The translations under genes and the position numbers were made by a program. From Smittium culicis (taxonomy: Eukaryota; Kickxellomycota; Harpellomycetes; Harpellales; Legeriomycetaceae), in NCBI GenBank assembly GCA_001970855.1, contig LSSN01000787.1, forward strand, positions 9,685-31,669: DNA of 21,985 bases, in the 5' to 3' direction. The notes below the pieces were generated by a model, which saw only the letters and a list, made by a program, of their open reading frames with translations, was not told where the DNA came from and searched no databases. This document shows, in pieces, positions 9,839 to 21,985 of the stretch. Within the stretch, counting starts at the first letter, position 1, and each line of letters starts with the position of its first letter.

Positions 9839-12800
9839 TGAAAAAATTATTAGCAAGCTTAATGTCGTACTATTGTTCTGTAAAAATATAAGGTATAATA
9901 TTAACAGAAATATTATTACAATGAAATAAAATAGTATATTAACTGATCATATCAACTAAATATTTGATTACTAATAGCAACTCTTACGTAAAAAAATTAT
10001 ACAACGTAAATCTTTTGTATAAAAAATCTGACAGGTATTGACTCTATGTGAAAAGCTCGTTCAAAATGTGTTCTTTTATGGTACGATCATCTTTATCATT
10101 CTATTGGATGATTAAAATATTTATAGTCGTATTTAACTACTAAATTTTTTTTTAGATCTGGCTTTAAACTGCGTGTTAAAATTGATTTATATGAATAAAA
10201 GTTGGATTCTTATAAATTCCATCAATTAAGTTCTTTATAATATAATTTATATACCCTTAAAGTAAGTTTTATACCCTCTGAAACAAGTTTATGCCTCCGT
10301 TATGCTATTTACTCCCGTTTTTAGTTTATAAAAAAATATTTTGGCCAAATTTTACCCTCAACTAGTTACAATAAATAACTGAAAGATCAAATGTAGTATA
10401 ATTATAATGAAAAGTGAAAATAGAAAAAGAAAAAAAAAACAAAGCTAAAAGAAATTTATATATGTGTGTGATCCTTAGGACGACAGGAGTTTTTTTTCCT
10501 TAAAATTATATTTTCTTCAAAACTCTAATCAATATTAGTGGATAAATTCTTAAGTTTATTTTATAAATACACTAATTGAGTTTAAAAACTAATCAAAGCT
10601 TGAAGAAAAAAAAAAATTAATATAAATTGCTCCGCTGCTCAAAAGAAACTCTCATATACAAAATACGCTATTCCTTTTATTAAAAATATGTATCAATAAA
10701 TATAATACGTAATATTAAATAATTTAATCGATAAAATAATATTTATATAAAAAACTTTAAAAAACAACGACAAAAATTAAACAAATACAACAATACATTA
10801 GATTTAATCAATCTAAAATCAAATTTAAAAATAAGATATATTCATCCATAACCATCAATATATAATATCCATCATATTTCGCTCAATCACGCATTCAATA
10901 AAATTAGTTAATCTACAAAGAAAACATATATTCTTCAATTATCTTTAATCCTATTTTGTCCGATTCTAACATCTTTCTGATTAATTCATCTTTTTATCAA
11001 TAATAAATCTATTTATATATATTATTATATATTAAAAAAGTTTTATAATCTCTTTAATTTAATCCATACTTGTATATTTAAATAATCATTGACATTTATC
11101 TATAATAATTTTTAAAAAAGTTTTTTTTTAGCATTTATATATATTTCTTGAATCTATTTTTTTTATTTTCACTTTCTATTATAATGACAATAATTTGATA
11201 TTTATTTCATTTTTAACCATCCCTATTTATATTTTATTTCGATGGAAATTTATCCTTTCATTCACTTATTTTATATAGTTAAAGTATTAAATTAGTCAAG
11301 AATTTTTTATAAAAAAAATGGGGTATAAAATCTACAAATAGGGTATAAAACTCATTTTGGGAGAATTTTATTACGATTCCCACTAAATGTAGGTTTATAT
11401 AATATAATTTAAATTTTTAATTGTAATTTCTTATAAATAATTTTTCTATATCGAATAAAATCAAGCGTAAATTTTTTATATATATAATAGAGTACTATTA
11501 TATTTTATTATTGCATTAAAACTGATATATTTTTATGATATATTATTATTTATTTTAAACCTATAAGTAATAACTTCTATCTATATCAAAATAAATAAAT
11601 ATGATACCACGTCATTTATAACTTTGATTAATTAACTACAATATTTGACTAATGATATAGACGAAGATGAAATAGTGACAGTTGTATAAAATTTTGATGA
11701 TGTACCTCTTTAGCTGTTTTCAGCATGAATGTAATGGTACTAAATTTAATAAATTTTTAATTCAATATTCTTGATATCAATCACTAATTATAGTCAAAAA
11801 AAGAAAACAAGTAATAAAAATTCTATTTATGCAAAAAATTCTGAAATTTTTAAAAAAAAAAAAAAAGATCTTTCGCTTTATTTTTTTTGGTGATATTTTG
11901 AAAATATGGCTATTTTTTAATAGATAGAAATTTATTGTTGGTGTTTTGCTCCTGCGATAATTTCAACTACGTTTCTTATCCTTATTTTTTTATGTCTTGA
12001 CATATTTATATTTTGCGAAATATATATTTATAATTTTTATAACACTGATATAATATTAAATAATTAAAACTATTTACTGAAATTCTTATTCATAATGGAA
12101 GAAAAAAAAAATTAAAATCCTGTTAGATGAAATTATTTTATTATTGTGGTACAAAAAATCCCAAATTTAAATTATTAATTTATAATCATATTTTTGATTT
12201 ATAATTATCATAAATTTATATAATAAAAAAATTCATTGAATAATCTAATATATAGAGCTATTTATTAAATTTTAAATAATAAATTTAAATGCTTTTCAAT
12301 TAATTGTAAACTAAAAAATAGATATGAATATAAAATTTTCTTCGAAAAATGCGCCACGCAACTATAATAAATTGTTTTTTCTATTCGAAGACATGATTAA
12401 TACATTTAAATATTTTTAAAATAATATATATTATTGGATTGGAATATCAAAAAGCTATTTGTGCAGTGCTAGCATCATAGTAGACAATATTAGAGATAAT
12501 AAAAAAATTTTATGCAAAAACTTTTCCCAAAATAATAGTATGTATATCATTGGTTAAGAACTAGATAACTTCGAAAATCATATTTAGGAAACACTATAAT
12601 AGTATTTTAAAGTATCTTGAATATTTTTGAAGCTATTTTGTATGATAACTCTTATAAAATATAAAGGATTACTATATATTCAGTGAGGTATTCATATAAA
12701 ACATATTAAAAGAACAAATAAAAGTTAGTTGCAAATTTTAATATTGTTTTTAATAAAAAAGAGATAAATAGGGAGAAATTTATTCTAATAATATAAAAAT

Positions 12801-14297
12801 ATCTTTAGACTTATAATTATAAATCATATATAAATATTTAAAAAGATTTTGAAATCGGCTATGAAAAAATGTTTTGTATTTATTTATTTATTTTATTAGC
12901 AGTCCTCCCACTGAAATATTTTAATTTATCATATTTTCTTTTTACAATTAAATTCATTATAATTCAATTTATTATGTTATACATTATACATTAATAATTA
13001 ACTTTTTTATACTGGTAAGATTTTTTCATATCTTTTTAAATATTTTATTATTTTGAATTTTTGTGAGATAATTAGTTGAAGAAAATTTTTGAAAAAAGTT
13101 GACTTGTAAATAAAAAATTTATAAGATTCATTTTTGATTCATAATATAGCCATTTTAACATCAAATATTATTTTAAAAATAAATTGAGCATACACCTCTT
13201 AATTTTTTAATTAAATTATTATACTTGTGGATTTTCATTAATTTACAGGACTTATTTAATGGGGCTTGTATTGTATTAAACTATATAAAAACTCGCTCTT
13301 AATTATAAAATTTTAATTAACAACAGTATTGAGATTAATTTTTTTATTTTAGAAAGGATTTTATGTAATTTTTTTTAACAAAGAAATGCTAATAAATCAA
13401 TAGTTATATTAAAAATGTAAATAATTGTAACTGATTATAGTCAATATCTGATTTTAATGCATTACCTGAGGTTGTGAATATTTAACATTTTTTCGTAGAA
13501 AGATTTAGTTGAAATTTCCTAGAGGATTTTATACCATTAATAAAAATATTCTTTTTTATTCTTTTTTAAAAGAAACATCACAATTGCATTTCATAATTGT
13601 ATTCAATTAAAAATAAAGCATGTTTTATTTATAGAATTTAATCAGCCTTTATTGTAAAAAAATAGAAAAAATATTTACCTCATAATACTTTCATAATTTC
13701 TGGTCTAAATAAAAAATTACAAATTCAATAATAAATAATTAATTTAACAAAACTGGCTAAGTAAAATAAAAATAGGCACATAATGAAAAAAAAGCACACG
13801 ATCAATTAACGCATTATTGACAGTAGATATGAATACGATTTCACTTTATGAAAAATAAAATATTCTAAAACAGATTTCTGCTGTATAACATCTGTATTCA
13901 ACTAATACATGCTCACAATTTCAGGCATTTTCTTTTTACTGAATATTATCCAATTTTATATATCAAAAACAATTCCAACATCGGAAATTGGAAATAATTT
14001 ACGTAAGATCCGATTCTTATTTTAAAAATATAAATTATAAAAGTTTGAATTACGGGATATTTGAGCGCTAATACAATTCAAATATGTCATTTCCTGCTGT
14101 GTAATGTTTTTCATAGTGATATTATTGATTTAAATTTTTTCAATACTCTTTAAAACATAGTTTTTTTTTGGTTGTACTCATCTTCAAACTTTTATTGAAC
14201 AGATTTGAGCATCATTTGTAGCTAGTCGCGTACATTTCTTTGCTATTCATCATGGGAACATTTATAATTTTGTAATTCATGTTCAGAGTAGCTCTAT
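9839..14297. other. 4.4-kb extremely AT-rich region, no recognisable gene
   Basis: This is the most AT-rich part of the window, full of A/T homopolymers and ATAT runs, and no long frame was found on either strand. A patch around 10030-10140 is a little richer in GC, with short open stretches on both strands and no motif. The pair of inverted repeats at 10250-10317 and 11320-11352 is listed separately. The last few hundred bases, around 14200-14300, probably still belong to the 3' part of the adjoining LINE relic. I see no RNA gene here. Confidence 0.6.
10250..11352. repeat. Inverted GGGTATAAAA-type repeats flanking about 1 kb
   Basis: AGTTTTATACCCT at 10265-10277 is the exact reverse complement of AGGGTATAAAACT at 11340-11352. 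Each side carries additional degenerate copies. On the left, TATACCC near 10250, TTTATGCCTCC near 10288 and TTTACTCCCG near 10308 recur at about 20-bp spacing. On the right, a second GGGGTATAAAAT lies at 11320-11331. The interior is AT-rich and without a gene. Sub-repeated inverted ends could be the termini of a non-autonomous DNA transposon. I found no clear target-site duplication, and a 13-bp match in AT-rich DNA needs testing. Confidence 0.35.
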
Positions 14298-14990
14298 TTA
14301 TGCTATTCTCGCCCATATTAAGCTGAGGTTTTGGTATGCTCGTTCGCGTGCTATTGAGGACTTAGTATTTATTTGAGCAATGCTCATCTCGGTCCTCAAT
14401 CGGTTCATTACAGTAGATTTTCCAACGTTCGTTGCTATCCTGGTGGCTTCATCTGCGACTTTATGGAGCGATCAGCAGCGCACTGCAGAAATTCCAATCA
14501 GCTCACTCCCATATGTGAAAATTGGGATTATGATCCCTTTGACAGCCATTACTTTGAATTTATTCGGTATATCCTGCCGTTTAAAGAAAAAAATAGCTAG
14601 AGTATAGCGCTCTTCTGGCCTTTTCGGCTATATTTTTGAATTATCCTTGTGGGTCCAATTTTTGTTGAATTTAAGCCCAAGTTATGTATACCCATCGACA
14701 GTTTGAATATGTTTTTTTTGAATAAATATTTGCGATTCAACTGCTGCATCTACAGGAATGACTCCGCATTTCTTATTGTTGATTTTCATTTTCCATTTCT
14801 CAGCCCATAAATTAAGTTTCAAAAAATATTTTTTGAGCGATATTTCAGAATCGGTTAAAATTAATGCATCATCACCAAATAACAGTCCTGGTATTTTTTC
14901 TTCCAATTCAGGCACTTTTACGTCTAAAAAAATTTCAAACGTTATTATTGGATAATTCCAGAAAAATTCTTATGGAAGTGAGAGAGCTCC
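14298..14990 (-). mobile_element. Non-LTR retrotransposon (LINE) reverse-transcriptase relic
   Basis: One minus-strand frame carries the palm and thumb region of a LINE reverse transcriptase. In order: a degraded GALSLP (family pattern GCPLSP), GLLFGDDALIL (catalytic F-x-DD), a WAEKWKMKINNKKCGV block (the W..K..M..N..K(C/T) motif), YT-stop-LGLKFN (family YLG), IIIPIFTYGSEL (family P..TYG.E), and KVADEATRIATNVGKS with ARERAYQ. In-frame stops lie at 14684-14682 (TAA), 14630-14628 (TAG), 14474-14472 (TGA) and 14300 (TAA), with another near 14967. The frame is otherwise continuous, so decay has been mainly by point mutation. The 5' part and the endonuclease are absent. Order and wording recall LINEs of early-diverging fungi. 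It lies about 280 bp beyond the MCM5 stop, in the same orientation. Confidence 0.85.
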
Positions 14991-15268
14991 CTCAAAAAGT
15001 ATAATTTAAAAAATTCGCTCAGCCAACTCCGCATTGGCTCTGTTAGGCCTCAGGACCTGTTAGGCGTCGAGTCAAGGGGATTGGTTCCAAAATTTAGTTT
15101 TGTAGATTATAAGTATAAAAAATTTGAGCTAAGAAATTGATTCAAGGCTTTATATATTTCGTGATTAATAATTTTAAGAACAAATATATTTATAAACAAT
15201 AAATGGAAAGTATGTATATTTTTTTTACGTAAATAATGAGTATTTGATAAAGGTTGGAAAAAAAAAAT
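14991..15268. other. Spacer between the LINE relic and MCM5, with a GC-richer patch
   Basis: The patch at about 15020-15095 is much richer in G and C than its surroundings. It contains small palindromes (CCAA...TTGG, GGCCTCAGGACC) and a direct repeat TGTTAGGC. It may be a further decayed part of the LINE or the remnant of another element. It does not fold into a tRNA by eye and no frame across it is convincing. Confidence 0.35.
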
Positions 15269-18945
<3,677 letters not shown>

Positions 18946-20650
18946 TATTGATTATTAGTTTGTTGATATTTTTGTTAACTCGTAAAATTTTTTTATTAAA
19001 AATAAATATAATTCCTAGAGAGAGAATATACAACTTGAATTTTATAATCCAATATTTATATTTTCGATTGCTTAGTTCAAATTATTTATTGCTGATTTTT
19101 GGGATAAGAACATGTATTGGTGTATTCTATTTACTTATTTTCATACAATTATTGGACGGCTTTGTTTACACTACTATCAATGTTAAGCTTAATGCTATTG
19201 GTCAGTAACCTGTAATTTTAGCCAATGCTTATAAGCGATTAGCAATTTTGACTCAGATTTAGCCAATAATTTTAATAAATATCCAGAAAAAGTATAGCAA
19301 TAGTACCATTACAGGATACTCCTTTTATGAATACATTATAAGATACAAATTTATTATTTATTTTTAATCTATAAGGCGTGATATGATATAATAGTTATAT
19401 ACTAGATATATACATATCTAAGGATTTTTCATGATAAAGATTTTATCAATTGGCTAATTTTCAGCTCCTTCTACTTTTAGAAACCAATATTGTATTTTTT
19501 CAGGAATATTTTGCTATTTAGAACTCCTATTTAATATCTATGGTCGGTCTTTGTTAGCGAGGTATTAAAATATCACGTAAATAGTTTAGATTGCGAAATA
19601 CTCCTTCCAGTATATTATAGTAATTATTGAATTACCAAAATTACACTACAGTACTATGTTGAACCGATTCTATTTTAATTTTGATATGTATTTTCTAGCT
19701 ATATATTTACATCATATCTTTTTTATATAAAGATAAAAGTATACAAATCCTGCCACTCAATATTTTACTTTAAGGTATGAGGTCCCTTAAATAGCTGACT
19801 TAATGACATCTAATCCTGTGCTGATAATTTATAATTATAAAATTGTTAAAATAATTTATCTGGTTACAATCTACCAATTCAGTTTGAGTTATACTCTAAA
19901 GGTTTTTGATATAATTCTACCTTTAGGATTTGCTTGTATCAATATTATCTCGATTTGCTTTTTATATCATTAGTGGTAAGATTTTAGGCATAATTTATAA
20001 TAAATAATTCTTTTTTATAAATTTTTTTAAAAATAAACTGTCATTGAAAAATACATGTATAGTTTTATTCAAGATAAAGTACTCATATCAAGTAACGTAT
20101 TAACAAACCATTAATAATAAACCACCTATCTTGCATAAGTAGTTTTAGCTCTTTTTAACCTACCGACATAAAGGACAGCAAATTTGGAGTTTTTTATGCT
20201 AATACACCCTAAAGAGAAAAATATTTGCGATTTTACCCGCGTTTTGAAACTTACAAATAAGATTAATTTTTATAGTCCTATATTTTCTGAGTTTATTTGA
20301 GTACCCCCAAGGTGGATGAACTGTAGCTTGAATCACGTTTCAATAAAATATTGAATTAAATCCCAATTTCTGCTCTTTTTAAATATTATTTTAGTTATTT
20401 AGTTTTTTATTTCAATGAATACAGAGGGAAATGAACATTGTTTTTTTATTTCTTTTCTCAATACCATCTATACATCTATTATATTATACTTTGCATTTAG
20501 TTAGTGTGTATTTTTTTTATATTTAATAGTTTTGGTTTTTTGTTTTCAAAAACGATATGAATTTTTTTAATTTTATTCGAAAAATATAATTTAATGTTTA
20601 TTTTTGATCTGAAAATTCCATTGAGCCTATATTTTAAATCGTGAATTCAT
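18946..20650. other. Region upstream of MCM5 without a supported gene
   Basis: This should hold the MCM5 promoter next to 18945, but no specific element could be picked out. The plus frame 18948-19208 is Phe/Leu/Ile-rich and opens only three bases beyond the MCM5 start codon. Its reverse strand reads polar stretches such as LTNSIKLNIDSSVNKAVQ broken by TAA, so the plus frame may be a shadow. Other short polar minus-strand stretches occur at 19640-19440 and 20339-20199 (46 codons including VHPPWGYSNKLRK), all bounded by stops. I recognise none of them. They may belong to the decayed minus-strand element described to the right. Confidence 0.4.
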
Positions 20651-21781
20651 TTAATACATTTCTTGCAACCGATTTTTGATAAATTCTTCATTTTTATCAT
20701 CAAGAGCAGTCCTTCTGTGTGTAGATGTTTTCACTCTTTTTTTAATTCGCCTATTAAATTCACTAAATTGAATGAGGGCACTAGGTTTCTCCAGAAAATT
20801 ATAATTTTTTTTTTATTGAATTTTATTTTAGAGGTGGGACTCGTACCCCATTGTTCATTTTCTACCATTTTCATATCACTCGTTACCATAATTTCACGGA
20901 TTATTTTATTTTTTGTTAATTTGTTATTGACTATTTATAATAATTTATTCTATCCTTTACATTTTTTGGCGGGTATAAATCGTTTTTTTTTTTGTTTAAT
21001 TTTATTCGATAATCCAGATAAAACTATTTTTGATTCTCCTATTAGAAAATTTTTTGTATCTGAAATTTTTGTTATTTTAGGCTAATTATTTTAGCTTATA
21101 ATTAGATCAATTTAAATCTCCATCTAAATAATTGATATAAAAGCTTATATCTAAATATTTTACAGTTACTTTTTAATGAAAAAATATTTATAATTTTATT
21201 ATTAAGATAAAAAATAATAATTCTACTTTTTTTTCAACTAGTCGATACTTCTTCTGCATTAACAGTTGTTATATCTATTTTTTGAGCTTGTTTTTTTTTA
21301 GATTTCGCGGGATACCATTGATTGACTAACTCTTCTAAAATATCAAATCTTTCCTATTTTTTTATTAAGAATCAATATTTTTTCGATTTATAGTCATTGA
21401 TTTTTTCAGTTCCGTTTTTGGCTTTCATTCAATTATAATTTTCGTTTATGCTTTCATTGTCTTTTGCTTATTTGAAGTGTGTTTTACTCAATCTTATCAA
21501 TTTCTCCATAGCCCCGATACTCTCATACTCAATTTTGTAGGTAGTACTAATGGTCTATTTTCCAGCTTTTTATTTATTTAAATAAAAAAATTTTATTAAT
21601 TCTGTCTTTTAGGTTTTTTATCAACTTTTTTCAAGACTTTTTTATGTTAGGTATATTTTTTGAAATTGGGAATAATTGGATTATCGATTAAATATTCAGT
21701 CACCTTTCGATATTTTTTTTTCTTAAGCGATTTTATCCTGCGGAACTTGTTTAGATTCTTATATAATACTGTTCTCCGCAT
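20651..21781 (-). pseudogene. Decayed lysine-rich coding sequence of unknown identity
   Basis: Several minus-strand frames with coding-like composition follow one another, separated by stops and frame changes: 21781-21647, an ATG-started 44-codon piece (MRRTVLYKNLNKFRRIKSL then a Lys run and KVTEYLIDNPIIPNF); 21539-21468 (containing EYESIGAMEKLIRLSKTHF); 21353-21234 (containing ERFDILEELVNQWYPAKSK and QKIDITTVNAEEVSTS); 21081-20950 (NFLIGESKIVLSGLS and KKRFIPAKKCKG); and roughly 20935-20651 (MVENEQWGTSPTSK, then, past an A10 run, EKPSALIQFSEFNRR and RVKTSTHRRTALDDKNEEF). These are polar, W- and E-containing peptides, unlike the Phe-rich plus-strand frame 20663-21085 over the same DNA, which I take as a shadow. 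No conserved family motif was recognised. It may be an old retroelement, a dead gene, or less likely a live gene whose introns I could not resolve. Confidence 0.35.
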
Positions 21782-21985
21782 TATTTAATAGAATTTTTGG
21801 TTAAGATCGTTGTTAATGTAACATTTTTATATTAATAATTTATATATAAGATTATTACTATTCAATAGATTCCAAAATGTTACTTTTTTTTTTTAATCAC
21901 GGAATTTTATTGGTACGATAACAATAGTAGAAAATACGCGGTAAATAAACTAAAAAAATAGAAATTTGGTGCAAGGCATAAAAAA
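21782..21985. other. Right-hand end of the window, nothing recognised
   Basis: AT-rich sequence with homopolymer runs and no supported gene. If the minus-strand relic starts at 21781, this would be its upstream flank. Confidence 0.4.

Noticed and set aside
14373..14607. Two overlapping plus-strand frames of 75 codons
   Set aside because: They are antisense to the LINE reverse-transcriptase relic, whose minus-strand frame has recognisable family motifs.
14298..14990. Reassigned stop codons, since several relic frames carry TAA, TAG or TGA at possible sense positions
   Set aside because: The three intact genes each have exactly one stop, at the expected end (TAG, TGA and TAA), so the standard code holds and the relic stops are decay.
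15020..15095. tRNA gene in the GC-richer patch
   Set aside because: A partial A-box-like string and small hairpins are present, but no B box with a T-loop, anticodon arm and acceptor stem could be assembled.
18948..19208. 86-codon plus-strand ORF divergent from MCM5
   Set aside because: It starts three bases from the MCM5 start codon and has a Phe/Leu/Ile-rich composition without a motif. The reverse strand looks more protein-like, though broken.
20663..21085. 140-codon plus-strand ORF as a membrane protein
   Set aside because: It starts at TTG, is dominated by Phe/Ile/Leu as expected for T-rich DNA, and overlaps more protein-like minus-strand pieces.

Overview
The window is nuclear eukaryotic DNA, very AT-rich and intron-rich. 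Three protein genes can be rebuilt completely by joining exons at GT-AG introns (24 introns in all, 59-259 bp; nearly every donor begins GTA). The reconstructed MCM5 and CPSF-73 proteins read most like fungal members of their families, and a decayed LINE reverse transcriptase resembles elements I recall from early-diverging fungi. My inference is an AT-rich, early-diverging fungus or close relative. The high intron density argues against a typical microsporidian. The taxon is a guess from protein character, not a search.

Layout. 1-152: a perfect TTA microsatellite at the window edge. 899-4055 (+): the mRNA 3'-end processing endonuclease CPSF-73/Ysh1, nine exons. 4315-5779 (-): a bacterial-style bifunctional P-protein (chorismate mutase, prephenate dehydratase and ACT domain), three exons, convergent with CPSF-73. 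6015-7161 (+): a short coding-like exon and a decayed ORF pair that may be a transposase relic. 7162-14297: about 7 kb without a recognisable gene, holding a perfect 71-bp tandem repeat (9470-9838) and a pair of inverted GGGTATAAAA-type repeats (10250-11352). 14298-14990 (-): a LINE reverse-transcriptase relic with in-frame stops. 15269-18945 (-): the replicative helicase subunit MCM5, fifteen exons. 18946-21985: T-rich on the plus strand, with broken lysine-rich reading frames on the minus strand that look like a decayed gene or element.

The three intact genes are unrelated housekeeping functions: pre-mRNA cleavage, phenylalanine biosynthesis and replication licensing. No operon or cluster logic links them. 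The most unusual intact item is the P-protein. Its fusion of chorismate mutase with prephenate dehydratase is the standard bacterial arrangement, yet the gene carries spliceosomal introns, and two residues that line the E. coli chorismate mutase active site are substituted. No convincing new defence, CRISPR-like or cluster system was found. The less explained material is the 71-bp hairpin-forming repeat array and the minus-strand relic at the right end.
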